Source of the DNA: Nakazawaea peltata
Taxonomy: Eukaryota > Ascomycota > Pichiomycetes > Alaninales > Pachysolenaceae
Length of the DNA stretch: 64,000 bases
Reading direction: 5' to 3'
Assembly: GCA_001599355.1 (NCBI GenBank)
Contig: BCGQ01000010.1
Location: 372,001 to 436,000, forward strand
The notes below the pieces were generated by a model. It was given only the letters and a program-made list of their open reading frames with translations, was not told the DNA's origin and did not search any database. Below are positions 38,565-47,568 of this stretch, in pieces. A program made the translations under genes and the position numbers. How positions within the stretch are numbered: position 1 is the stretch's first letter; each line of letters opens with the position of its first letter.

Positions 38565-39455
38565 TCACTGTTGGCTCAAAGCGTCTCTAGCCCAGGTAGG
38601 CAATACGAAAGAGGCTTCATGGATTTCCTTATTGTAGTATCTGAACAACTTCTTCTCGGTTTCGGAATCGAAGGTCTTCAAAGGCTTCTTAACGTTAGCG
38701 TTAGCGTCCTTAGAGCAAACCATGAAACCGATTTGACCAGATGGGTAAGTTGGGATAGTAGTGTAGGCGTACTCGGCGACTGGGAAGACCTCAGAACAAG
38801 CTTTCTTCAAGTCCTTGATGATAGGCAAGTGTAACCAGATGTTCTCCAGTTGGGTGGTGATGACACCCTTTTCGGTCAAAGCATCTCTCAACAATTCAAA
38901 GTATGGCTTTTGGAAAAGAGACTCGGCTGGACCTTCTGGATCAGAAGAGTCGGTGATGATGACATCGAATGTGTTCTTGTAGTCATCCAAGAACTTGAAA
39001 CCATCTCCGATATGGACCTTAACCTTTGGATGTTGGTAAGACAGAGACATCTCTGGCAAGTATTGCTTGGAGACTCTGATGACAGCTTCATCAATGTCAC
39101 ATAAGACGGCCTCTTCGACAGACTCATGCTTGATGACCTCTCTCAAGACACCACCGTCACCTCCTCCAATAACCAAAACCTTCTTTGGGTTAGGATGAGA
39201 ATTGATGGCCAAATGGGTAATCATCTCTTGGTAAGAGAATTCGTCTCTCTCGGTGGCTTGGATTACATTGTCCAAAACCAAAACGTTTCCATAGTCGGAA
39301 GATTCGAATACCAAAACATCTTGGTACAACGACTTCTCATGGTGCAAAATCTTGTTGACTCTCAAAGCCATGGCCTGTCCTGGCCACATGGTGTCGGAAA
39401 TTTCATGGAACCATCCGTCCTTGATGGTTGGGTGTGTCAATTCTTGGGCAGACAT
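38565..39455 (-). CDS. SPE3: Spermidine synthase
   Basis: 296 residues (S. cerevisiae Spe3: 293). Motifs include [16 protein letters not shown], the decarboxylated-SAM site [30 protein letters not shown], and the putrescine-site [18 protein letters not shown]. It transfers the aminopropyl group to putrescine, making spermidine, which is needed for eIF5A hypusination. Codon use is strongly biased, as in a highly expressed gene. The promoter has a PAC-like plus RRPE pair (39525-39543). Confidence 0.97.
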   Translation of the reverse strand: MSAQELTHPTIKDGWFHEISDTMWPGQAMALRVNKILHHEKSLYQDVLVFESSDYGNVLVLDNVIQATERDEFSYQEMITHLAINSHPNPKKVLVIGGGDGGVLREVIKHESVEEAVLCDIDEAVIRVSKQYLPEMSLSYQHPKVKVHIGDGFKFLDDYKNTFDVIITDSSDPEGPAESLFQKPYFELLRDALTEKGVITTQLENIWLHLPIIKDLKKACSEVFPVAEYAYTTIPTYPSGQIGFMVCSKDANANVKKPLKTFDSETEKKLFRYYNKEIHEASFVLPTWARDALSQQ

Positions 39456-39524
39456 CTTTCTCTCAATTAGTATGAACTTTGACTAAAATTGATCCTCTCG
39501 ACGATCGTCGCCTATTTATACCGA

Positions 39525-39543
39525 CCGATGAGAAAAATTTTTC
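39525..39543. promoter_or_regulatory. PAC-like and RRPE elements of SPE3
   Basis: CCGATGAG (39525-39532) runs directly into GAAAAATTTTTC (39532-39543), 70-88 bp before the SPE3 ATG. Confidence 0.6.
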
Positions 39544-39747
39544 ACTCTGCGATTCCTCTCTTCTTGGCGACTGCAGGCCGATAACACAACGAAAAGCAAG
39601 CGAGGGCCTGCCGTAAGTTGGGGGCTTTTGCCCGGCCTTGCGTTCAGTTTGCTCTGTATTTACGAAAATTCATGCACATGGGGTCTGGAGAAGGCTTGAT
39701 GGAGGGCTACAGGGAGAAGAGAGAGTTGTGGAGAGTCATTTCATGGA

Positions 39748-40527
39748 TTAAAAAAGCGAGAACTGTCTCGAAACAGTAATTCCGTGAGCTACACAGGCCA
39801 ATCTGGCATCTAAAATGTATCCTTCGTCGGCAAACTTGTCTAATACTTCAGGTAATGTCTTCAACGGAACGGTGAATGTCTCGATAAACTCGTTATCTTC
39901 CAATTCTGGTTCAGGGTTTTGATTTCTCTTATCTTCCATATCAATTTTGACGGTCACCATCATAAGATTGGTATTGGTGAACCCTGGATCGTTGAACATC
40001 ACCTTGGTCTTATCTATGACAGTACCTATATAACCAGTTTCTTCTTTCAATTCTCTCAAGGCACATGTCTCAATTGATTCATTCGGGTCAATTAATCCAG
40101 CTGGGATCTCAATACATACTCCCTCTACCGGTGGTCTGAATTGCTTCTGCAACACTATATGAGGTTCTTCCTTGTCGATAACGGCGATGATTCCAACACC
40201 GTCAATAGAAGAACCTTCAGGTCTGGTGGTTCTGGCAGTCATTTCCCAGTCTCTCAGCTTTCCTGCCGGATCAACAAATCTGATCTTCTGCATTTTAACC
40301 CATCTGGCCTCACTCGAGGTCTGCCAATGTTAGTACTGTCATCCTCCTATCAGTTCCGTAAGGTTTACCCCACTTACCATATCCTCAAATTTTTCGACTC
40401 TGGCGTCTGCTGGATTTCCTTTTGATGACATTTGCCTTGCTATGAACTGAATTGAGGTTCTTCGATTGATATACGGTAAATTTCGAGCTCCAATCCTAAC
40501 TCTTGTCGGCGCTAATAAATTCCTCAT
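39748..40527 (-). CDS. YSA1: ADP-ribose pyrophosphatase (Nudix) Ysa1, spliced
   Basis: Two exons, 40378-40527 and 39748-40320, joined after codon 50, give 240 residues. The intron has GTAAGT, TACTAAC and CAG, and the junction restores EDM|TSSEARWVKMQKIRFVDPAGK, the expected region before RDWEMTARTTR. The Nudix box is GLIDPNESIETCALRELKEETGY (G-x5-E-x7-REx2EE form). The enzyme splits ADP-ribose to AMP and ribose 5-phosphate. Residues 1-32 (MRNLLAPTRVRIGARNLPYI...) are rich in Arg and free of acid, a likely mitochondrial presequence; Met33 (MSSKGNPADARVEKF) could start a cytosolic form. It is divergent from SUS1. Confidence 0.92.
40321..40377 (-). other. Intron of YSA1 (57 nt)
   Basis: Donor GTAAGT at 40377, branch TACTAAC, acceptor TTGGCAG ending at 40321. 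Only 8 nt lie between the branch heptamer and the exon. Phase 0. Confidence 0.93.
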
Positions 40528-40694
40528 AGTTATGAGAATGTTAGCTTTGCCCTTTGTTTGTGCCTTTTTTTGTGTTCCTCGACAAGGGGCAGATTACAAA
40601 GTTTACTAAGAGAGAAAAAAGGCACAAAATCGTAGGACAAATTAGAGACGGCGCTTAAGGAGCAGATCGAAGAGGACGTTGAGACGAGGCAACG

Positions 40695-40988
40695 ATGACT
40701 AACGAGTCGGAACTCAATATTTTGAAGGCGAAGATCCAAACAGAGTTGGTGCTGAGTGGGCAATATGATCAGATCTCCAAATTTCTCAGGTTCAAATTGT
40801 TGGAGAACGGATGGTATGATGAGGTGAAACAAATGTCCACCAGAAGTGTGTCACAACAAGAGCAACTCAATTACAACTCTCTTTTGAAAGAGTTAGAACC
40901 TAAACTGTTACAAATGGTGCCGGATTCGGTCAAAGAAGAGACTTTGCTGAAGATTAAGCTGTTCTTGGAGACTGTGGTGGAGGACTAA
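40695..40988 (+). CDS. SUS1: SAGA/TREX-2 subunit Sus1 (ENY2)
   Basis: A 97-residue protein in one exon. LKAKIQTELVLSGQYDQISKFLRFKLLENGWYDEV, QLNYNSLLKELEPKLLQMVPDSVKEETLLKIKLFLETVVED aligns along its full length with Sus1 (SGNYELIS, LLQEGWVDKV, EPKALEMVSDSTRE). Sus1 joins the SAGA deubiquitinase module and TREX-2 at the nuclear pore. The S. cerevisiae gene has two introns; none is needed here. Confidence 0.93.
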   Translation: MTNESELNILKAKIQTELVLSGQYDQISKFLRFKLLENGWYDEVKQMSTRSVSQQEQLNYNSLLKELEPKLLQMVPDSVKEETLLKIKLFLETVVED

Positions 40989-41219
40989 GTTGTCATTTAA
41001 GTGAGTGTCATATATAGTTGAATAATGCATGTAAATTATGATTAAAATAGTGATAAAGATTGTATTTAGGATAAGTTTAGATGATCCTTGAGTTGGAGTT
41101 GTTTGACTGATGTTCTTCGCTGCTTCACCACCTAACCATCCATCTATACTGTCAATTCCAATAATCCAGATCTCAATAGGTAGTGTGTTCTTTACCAATT
41201 TCCAAATCCAGAATCCCAT
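40908..41219 (-). CDS. Doubtful small membrane-protein ORF overlapping SUS1
   Basis: An ATG-started frame of 103 codons lies antisense to the SUS1 3' end (81-bp overlap) and covers the SUS1-YNG1 gap. It has one strong hydrophobic segment (about 49-66, LILNTIFITILIIIYMHYS) and an N-terminus of MGFWIWKLVKNTLPIEIW. I recognise no family. It could be a tail-anchored-like protein or chance in AT-rich DNA. Confidence 0.25.
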   Translation of the reverse strand: MGFWIWKLVKNTLPIEIWIIGIDSIDGWLGGEAAKNISQTTPTQGSSKLILNTIFITILIIIYMHYSTIYDTHLNDNLVLHHSLQEQLNLQQSLFFDRIRHHL

Positions 41220-41339
41220 CTCAATAAGTCGTGTGCCTATCCCAATATCACCAATTAGGTAATCCCATCTCTTTATTAATAAATCCTTAGCGCGGTTATC
41301 CTCTTTATAAAGGTAAACAGGTTGAAAGCATCAAGCATT

Positions 41340-42254
41340 ATGGATATGACTGAGGATGAGCTGGGGACTGTTTTGGTCACCACAGTGACCAATACGAGCT
41401 CATATATCTCCACATTGGACCATTTGCCCTGTGATATAGTGCGGTCTCTTTGGTTGATCCAATCTCTAAATTTAGCGCTCGATGAGAAGATGGATGAGTT
41501 AGATCAGCTTCTTAAGCAGGGTGATATGGATGAGACTGAACGCTACTTTCGACTGAATGAGATTACACAGTGCATCGAGATATTTCAACGCGAAACTACC
41601 AAGGAATCCCAGCTACTACAAGATAGTATATCAAGGCATAAAGCTTGGCTAAATGATGAGATAGAGACGACAGATGAGCTTTTGAGACTTAGAGAGAAAA
41701 ATTTGGTACACAACACCCCTGAACTGTTCAATCGTTGGAAAATAGAGTATTTAAAGACTGTTGGAGCTAAGCCTAAGACTATCAAATTGAAATTGAAGAT
41801 CCCTTCTGAAAATATCAGGCTGTTAAGAAGTGATTCCCCAGAGATAAATGACAATAAGCAGGCTGACAAGGGTGATGACGAAGAAAAGGAAGAAAAAGAC
41901 GTTGAAATGGATATCAAGGATGAATCAGTAGATCAAGTTGATCCATCTCAAGTCCCAGCAGAAGAAGAAGAAGAAGAAGAGGATACTGAATTATACTGTT
42001 TCTGTCAAGAACCAACATATGGAAAAATGATCCTGTGCGATAACCCGTCTTGTAAATATCAATGGTTCCATTATAGTTGTGTCGGTCTCAAACTGAATCT
42101 GAAAGCTCCAAAGATATGGTTCTGTAAAGATTGTAAAGTGAAAAAAGTGAGTCAATACACTTCAACCAAGACCTATCTTCGAAGAAATACTATCAAAACT
42201 CAAACGTTAAGGTATATCCCAAGGAAAGGAACACGGCGTAGTACGAGAAGATGA
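41340..42254 (+). CDS. YNG1: ING-family PHD-finger protein, Yng1 type
   Basis: The first ATG (MDMTEDELGTVL) gives 304 residues. The N-terminal ING helix region has the Yng1-like YISTLDHLPCDIVRSLWLIQSLNL. A basic block follows (PKTIKLKLKIP), then an acidic linker with an EEEEEEE run. The PHD finger at about 220-272 has the C4HC3 pattern: CFCQEPTYGKMILCDNPSC, WFHYSCVGL, WFCKDC. Such fingers read H3K4me3. Yng1 belongs to the NuA3 acetyltransferase; Yng2 (NuA4) and Pho23 (Rpd3L) are the alternatives, and the STLDHLPC segment favours Yng1. It converges with ALG8 with an 18-bp gap. Confidence 0.8.
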   Translation: MDMTEDELGTVLVTTVTNTSSYISTLDHLPCDIVRSLWLIQSLNLALDEKMDELDQLLKQGDMDETERYFRLNEITQCIEIFQRETTKESQLLQDSISRHKAWLNDEIETTDELLRLREKNLVHNTPELFNRWKIEYLKTVGAKPKTIKLKLKIPSENIRLLRSDSPEINDNKQADKGDDEEKEEKDVEMDIKDESVDQVDPSQVPAEEEEEEEDTELYCFCQEPTYGKMILCDNPSCKYQWFHYSCVGLKLNLKAPKIWFCKDCKVKKVSQYTSTKTYLRRNTIKTQTLRYIPRKGTRRSTRR

Positions 42255-42272
42255 CCAGAATATGCTATTTAT

Positions 42273-43976
42273 TCATTGTATATCATTCCCCCAAATTGTA
42301 TCATCAAGATAATAAATAAAACTCAAGCCATTGAAACTACTAATGACCCCAATACAACAATAAACACTATACATAATCAACGTAACAAACTCGAACTTCT
42401 TCAATAATGGGAACTTAGTACTAAGCATCTCCATCACCAGCAGTGATATCACCATCGGTACGAGTCCAAATATGTAAACCATACTTAATCTATCCAATAA
42501 GAAACGTCTTCTGGAGAACGACTTTTGGATATGAGACACCTCTTGGTATGACAAGAAGTAAATGATACACCATACATAAGTATATAAACACTTGACCACG
42601 AACTCGGCACTTTGATAAAGTAATGGGAACAAAGAGACGTAGCCAGAACTGACTACTAATTCATAAGGAATGACTAAGCGTCTGTCTAAAGTAGCAAGGA
42701 ATGAGAAAGGAATGATCACCAACATAATCAGCTTCTCATGGACATGCCATCCGAATAAAAATGAAGCAAATCCACAGAGTGTGATCGAACCTAAAAATCT
42801 TTGGAAAGTTGGTTGGATAAGTAATGGAATGACCGAGAGAATCTGATAAAACAAAGTCAAGATGAAGGTTACCTTCGGTTGAATATCAGGCAAGATCAAA
42901 AATTCTACATCTCCTACCAAACCACGGGTCATAGAAGTCGAGTTGGAAATTCTTTGTAAAAGAACTTCAGTGGTTAAACCTGGTGAGAAAAATCTGATCA
43001 CTTTACCAACAAATGGTACGAAATACAATTTCAATAATACTCTATCGGTGAAGGAGTATGCAGCCCAGATGTTAGGAGCCCAATAAGCATGGGTCAATCC
43101 CCTAGAGAAGGGGAATAATCGAGCCAATAATTGAGGAATCACTCCATAATATACGAAAGGCAGGAACAGAACAGTGAAGACGGCAATGACGATGGCTCCC
43201 AATTTGATCAAATTGGTCCATCTGACAAATCTCAATAATTTTTCACCCGAATTAGGCCAACTCTCTTGCAAACAATACTTCCTCAAGAGAAATATAAAGA
43301 ATGGTAATGCTATATATAAAAAGATATGTTTGAAGCAGAGTAAGACCGCAAATAAGAACCCACATAAGCAATATCTTTGTAATTTCAGAGCTACGATTGA
43401 AGCTATCAAGATCCCGAACATCATACCATTGTACTGGAAGTGAATATGGTCTACTATAAGTAATCCTGGACTTAACAGTAAGGAACTTGCAATCACAAAC
43501 AGACGACTCTTCTCTTTAATATTGCTAGTATTGACAAACCATTGCAAAGCAAAGAAGAGTACCAATTCACTCAAAATGACAGTGAATCTCTGGAAATATA
43601 CTGTAGGTAATCCATATTGGCCCACTTTGACGATATCTAAACACCCATCTTCACGAACAATCTTAGGTACAAACTGTGATAATGCCCACTCAAAATAGGC
43701 GAAAAATGGAGGGTAATCCAAAGTCCACTCGGATGTCAGTTCAATGTACCATTTTTCAATGGGCAATCCATTGGTAATAGCGAGCCAATTCCTATGGACA
43801 TCGAAATCGGTCGAATGATACGACTCAACAAGCAAGCATTTCAATAGAGTTGAAGCGACCCAAATATTCCAGAGTGAAAAATTGCGATGGTCTTCGGTTT
43901 TGGACGAAGAAACTGGCGGTTTCTTCGATTGAACTTTAGCCTTGGATTTCGACTTCTGCTTGGTTTTGGAATCCAT
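42273..43976 (-). CDS. ALG8: ER glucosyltransferase Alg8
   Basis: 567 residues with about a dozen hydrophobic segments. The luminal loop motif RNWLAITNGLPIEKWYIELTSEWTLDYPPFFAYFEW and SPGLLIVDHIHFQYNGMM are characteristic of the ALG6/ALG8 family. HAYWAPNIWAAYSF and FGWHVHEKLIM also match. Alg8 adds the second glucose to the dolichol-linked oligosaccharide, using dolichyl-phosphate glucose. The N-terminal 30 residues are a Lys-rich cytosolic stretch. The call of ALG8 over ALG6 rests on overall remembered similarity. Confidence 0.9.
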   Translation of the reverse strand: MDSKTKQKSKSKAKVQSKKPPVSSSKTEDHRNFSLWNIWVASTLLKCLLVESYHSTDFDVHRNWLAITNGLPIEKWYIELTSEWTLDYPPFFAYFEWALSQFVPKIVREDGCLDIVKVGQYGLPTVYFQRFTVILSELVLFFALQWFVNTSNIKEKSRLFVIASSLLLSPGLLIVDHIHFQYNGMMFGILIASIVALKLQRYCLCGFLFAVLLCFKHIFLYIALPFFIFLLRKYCLQESWPNSGEKLLRFVRWTNLIKLGAIVIAVFTVLFLPFVYYGVIPQLLARLFPFSRGLTHAYWAPNIWAAYSFTDRVLLKLYFVPFVGKVIRFFSPGLTTEVLLQRISNSTSMTRGLVGDVEFLILPDIQPKVTFILTLFYQILSVIPLLIQPTFQRFLGSITLCGFASFLFGWHVHEKLIMLVIIPFSFLATLDRRLVIPYELVVSSGYVSLFPLLYQSAEFVVKCLYTYVWCIIYFLSYQEVSHIQKSFSRRRFLLDRLSMVYIFGLVPMVISLLVMEMLSTKFPLLKKFEFVTLIMYSVYCCIGVISSFNGLSFIYYLDDTIWGNDIQ

Positions 43977-44045
43977 TGGTAGATAGTACAGCTCAAGTGA
44001 TCTGTTGGTTTACAAGTTTTCAAAACGTGGTTAAGTATGGGATAA

Positions 44046-44143
44046 TTGATATATTGCTCATGATGGTACGGATGAATTATTTTGATATATTGCTAAATGT
44101 TGATTTGCTTTTCTTTACCGGTGAAGATATTTGATATATTGCT
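44046..44143 (+). repeat. Three copies of TTGATATATTGCT upstream of ALG8
   Basis: The exact 13-mer occurs at 44046-44058, 44082-44094 and 44131-44143, all in the same orientation. It lies 70-167 bp before the ALG8 ATG in the 368-bp ALG8-AIM29 spacer. A related TTTGATATGTAGC lies between the two 14-bp motifs at 24809-24822. Confidence 0.8.
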
Positions 44144-44344
44144 CAGATGAGTAGTGAAGAGTTGATTGTAGAGAATGGTTCAAGGCAATGGTTGGATTCA
44201 AGATCAGGAATTCTCAATGGTATCACTCATATCATGGAGTTTTCAGTCTACATACTCAAATCTACATACATGCTTCAACATCTTCATTAAATATACACTA
44301 TTTGTTCCTACTTCTCTTTGCTTCTTCTTATCTCTCCCTACTTT

Positions 44345-44829
44345 CTACCATTTCTCTTCTGGATTAAGCTTGAACTTCTCATATTCCTCCTTATTAAAAA
44401 TGGAAAGCTCAGTCTCGTTTTCAATTCCATAATCATGTAATACCTTATTAGATGACAAATCCAAAGTCCAATCCTCTTCATGATCCAAATTAATAACCAA
44501 ATTCATTGTCTTGGACCCATGAGCGTGGGTATAGATTTTCAAAGTATCGTATGCAACGTTTCTGTAAGGTCTCAAACCACCAGTAGTATTAATTATATCC
44601 AAGATTTTATCGAAAAGGTCCTTCAGGGTCAAATTCTTCAAATCGACATCTTTAAGAATATAGTTCTTGACGTTTCTGTATGGGAAGGACTTGATGATTC
44701 TGATAGTCAACACAGCACTTGTGACTGAGATTTTAGTTAGTATAGGGAGCTTAGGGGGGGTCATACAGTTCAAGGTAAATGGTACATACGTGGACGTGTG
44801 TTGGATGTAAGTGGTTCAAATTCAGACAT
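44345..44829 (-). CDS. AIM29: Aim29 / UPF0538 (C2orf76) family protein, spliced
   Basis: Two exons, 44790-44829 and 44345-44724, give 139 residues starting MSEFEPLTSNTRPLTSAVLTIRI. The intron has GTATGT, TACTAAC and CAG. The unspliced frame would start inside the intron. The body IRIIKSFPYRNVKNYILKDV, FRN-like PYRNVAYDTLKIYTHAHGSK, and the C-terminal EEYEKFKLNPEEKW match the UPF0538 family (human C2orf76, yeast Aim29/YKR074W). Function is unknown. The fold is likely ubiquitin-like judging from length and pattern, which is inference. Confidence 0.88.
44725..44789 (-). other. Intron of AIM29 (65 nt)
   Basis: Donor GTATGT at 44789, branch TACTAAC, acceptor AATCTCAG ending at 44725, 11 nt after the branch heptamer. 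Phase 1 after a 40-nt first exon. Confidence 0.9.
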
Positions 44830-45156
44830 TTTCTAAGATTGAATGTTTTGAGATGTTCTTTTCGCTAGGTAGCTCGTCCTCGATCTCCTTAAATATCGTT
44901 GGCTATCGCTAGTATCAGCTCATCTTGAGGCCGAGGCCTCTTTTTCTTTCCGATCGAAGCGAAAAGAAAATTTTTCGCTGCGCGAAAGGGATACAGGGCA
45001 GGGCATAGAAGGGGGTTAGGCAGGGGATACCTGTGGAGGGGAAAAGCGGACAAGGGACAAGAGGTCACCTAGAGCTAGACTTACACTTTTTAATGTACTT
45101 ACAACACTAACAGTCACAGTAATATAGTCAGCAGTATTCCTACCTTTCATAATTCA
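44830..45156. promoter_or_regulatory. AIM29 promoter with inverted repeat
   Basis: This 327-bp spacer has an inverted repeat AGCGAAAA (44958-44965) / TTTTCGCT (44972-44979) around an A/T core that resembles RRPE. An SCB-like CGCGAAA follows at 44981-44987. Confidence 0.5.
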
Positions 45157-47568
45157 TTATAAAGTCTTCATTGTATCATTGGCTGATGTAACCTCACTAT
45201 TATGACTACTTATACTCGCATTATCAATGGTCTCACCTTCTCCAGCTAAAGATAATCCAGCTACTTCCGATACGAATTGAATAAAGTCATACGAAGTGTT
45301 AGCCTCGATATACTCATCAGAAGATCCAGAAGAAATCGTAGCACATGACATACTGCTTCCTGAAGAAGGAAGCGCTGGGCTGAATTTGGGGAAATTACGT
45401 CTGATTTTCATAATAAGATCTTTGTCAAGATTGGCATTCTCCAAATCATCATCGGTTAAGAAAGGTTTACCTGAACTGATTTTTTTGAACAGCAGGACAA
45501 TTCCATCGATATTTATATTATCCTCCCCGAGTAATTCCGTCATAACCCTGATAAATCCTTCTTTGTTCAACTCTGTGTCGCTAGGATTACGTTTTCCAAA
45601 CTCAAACAATTCCAATAATTCATCCTCTTCTAGGTCCAAGTAAAGTAAATCAAGTGCATTCTTGAAAGTCTTGAAATTTAACAGCTTTGTACGACTTTTA
45701 TCAGTCAATTTGCGGAACATCATCTCAAAATCTTGGATTTGTTTGGATGACATTGTTCTAGTTGCAATGCCTTTTCCCAGGCTAGACTGAGCTGCCTCTA
45801 AGAACTTCAACTTCTCTGAGACTAACTCTTTCAGTAAACTATATTCGTAGTATAAATCATCATACTGGATCGATGTATACTCGTTATCTACTATACCAGC
45901 TTCTTTACAATCAGCATCAAGGTCTTGTAAGGTGAATAATTCATCATCTAAGGGTTTCAATATTTCATAAAGTTCGGTGATCCTCGTCACCTGTTGCTCT
46001 AATGAACCACTTAACAGACTCACATCTTCTTCACAAGCAATTATTGTCTCATGGATTTTCTCAGCTGTTGTGGCATATCGTTGAGAGACGTTGTCCTTGA
46101 TTTTCTTGGTGACAAGATTGATTCTTCTGAAACACTCTTTCTCGATATCAGTTAATGAGATCCAGATGCATTCAATGAACTTTGGAGACAAATCTCCAGG
46201 AGGATGATAAGGATGGAGACTATTGGCCGTTAATTTTGTCTTGATATTTCCTAGTAATACTTTCAATTCATTCTTTTCCTTAAGCCAATCTCTTTTGGAA
46301 GTGAGACGGTAAATATCCAATTTACGTCTTTCTTCTAAAACTTGGTCAAAATTTTCACAATGGCTGATCGAAGTCAATGTACCCCAAGTAGTGAGCTGCT
46401 CGTCTATCTCATCTATTAACTTTGCAGCTCTCATTTCGTAAGATTTTTGTAATTCTGTGACTTCGTTAGTGATCTCGATGAATCTCTGAATCTTATCCAA
46501 TGCCAGGTCCTTGTCTATAGAATTGACCTCATGGTAGCTTTTTATGCATTTTAAAAATGATACAAGTTCAGGTAACGGGTCAACTTGGTTGTCTTGCAAC
46601 AATTTTGAGCCATCAAATTTGACTCGGAGACCCAAATCTCTTGAGAATATATCACTAGCCCTTTGAATATTAGTTAATTTCTTTGACTTATCTAACAGCT
46701 TGATGTCTATTGGCGTATAACAAATCTCGTTAGCCAAGGCACATAGCAAAGTACCATCTTGAAAAGATTTGTTCGAGAGTTCTTTCAACTCGGGTTGACT
46801 GTATTTTATGTGTAATATTTCATTGCACCAAGAAAGAATTTCAGGAATATATTCAGAAGTTGGAATTTCAGTCAGTTTTGATGCACTGTTAGAGAATTTA
46901 GCAAACCATTCAAGTAAATAAGCAGTTATTGATCTTTCGTCCGGATTCTCAGATACCATATCTTCCAGATCTATCAATTGAGGAATTTGGAAATGAGATT
47001 TGGCCAATCTTAATGCTTTTGAAGTGTTCGACAATTTGTCTTCGAGCTTTAATGTCTTGAAATCGATAGTCGAAGGATCATAATGATGTACTAATGCACA
47101 AATGGCAAGACCGTCATTCCAACTTGATGAGAAATTCTTAATATCTACACCTTTATATCCTTTAGTAACCTTCTGGCACCACAGAAGAAGATCATTATTG
47201 CTGGTCTCCGAGGATGAAAAATGTGAGATCAAGCTCCATATAAGTCCTAATATCAACTTGGGATTTCCCTCATATATATCATCCGAGCCAATATTATGAA
47301 CGTGAATCTTATTATATTTCATGAAATCAAGTAACAGGTTCAAATTCTCGATCTTCTGTAGCCTATGTTTCGGCGCTTCATATAAGGGCTGGATAGAGTA
47401 AGGTGAAAGATATGATACCAAATGAGTGAGGTAAACACCATCGCTCAAATCGGTATAAAGATCGTCAATAGGTTCACTACCAATTGCCAGTCTTAACCTT
47501 GAATTGACCCATCTCCGAAAAGTTCGCTCCTGAATTGAAGCCCTCTCTTCCACTGACTTAATACCCAT
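45157..47568 (-). CDS. Alpha-actinin-like actin cross-linker with three CH-type domains
   Basis: 803 residues. CH1 (about 10-117; ERTFRRWVNSRLR, LSDGVYLTHLVSYLS) and CH2 (about 123-227; LLLWCQKVTKGYKGVDIKNF, NDGLAICALVHHYDP) form an alpha-actinin actin-binding domain. A further CH-like unit follows at about 240-345 (EILSWCNEILHI, FQDGTLLCALANEI, NIQRASDIF). Then comes a helical, spectrin-like rod of about 240 residues. The C-terminal calmodulin-like region (about 598-735; KQIQDFEMMFRKLTDKSRTK, LELFEFGKR, FIRVMTELLG) has EF-hand spacing but poor calcium ligands. S. pombe has Ain1; S. cerevisiae has no alpha-actinin. The ATG at 47568 is the first in frame. Confidence 0.85.
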   Translation of the reverse strand: MGIKSVEERASIQERTFRRWVNSRLRLAIGSEPIDDLYTDLSDGVYLTHLVSYLSPYSIQPLYEAPKHRLQKIENLNLLLDFMKYNKIHVHNIGSDDIYEGNPKLILGLIWSLISHFSSSETSNNDLLLWCQKVTKGYKGVDIKNFSSSWNDGLAICALVHHYDPSTIDFKTLKLEDKLSNTSKALRLAKSHFQIPQLIDLEDMVSENPDERSITAYLLEWFAKFSNSASKLTEIPTSEYIPEILSWCNEILHIKYSQPELKELSNKSFQDGTLLCALANEICYTPIDIKLLDKSKKLTNIQRASDIFSRDLGLRVKFDGSKLLQDNQVDPLPELVSFLKCIKSYHEVNSIDKDLALDKIQRFIEITNEVTELQKSYEMRAAKLIDEIDEQLTTWGTLTSISHCENFDQVLEERRKLDIYRLTSKRDWLKEKNELKVLLGNIKTKLTANSLHPYHPPGDLSPKFIECIWISLTDIEKECFRRINLVTKKIKDNVSQRYATTAEKIHETIIACEEDVSLLSGSLEQQVTRITELYEILKPLDDELFTLQDLDADCKEAGIVDNEYTSIQYDDLYYEYSLLKELVSEKLKFLEAAQSSLGKGIATRTMSSKQIQDFEMMFRKLTDKSRTKLLNFKTFKNALDLLYLDLEEDELLELFEFGKRNPSDTELNKEGFIRVMTELLGEDNINIDGIVLLFKKISSGKPFLTDDDLENANLDKDLIMKIRRNFPKFSPALPSSGSSMSCATISSGSSDEYIEANTSYDFIQFVSEVAGLSLAGEGETIDNASISSHNSEVTSANDTMKTL

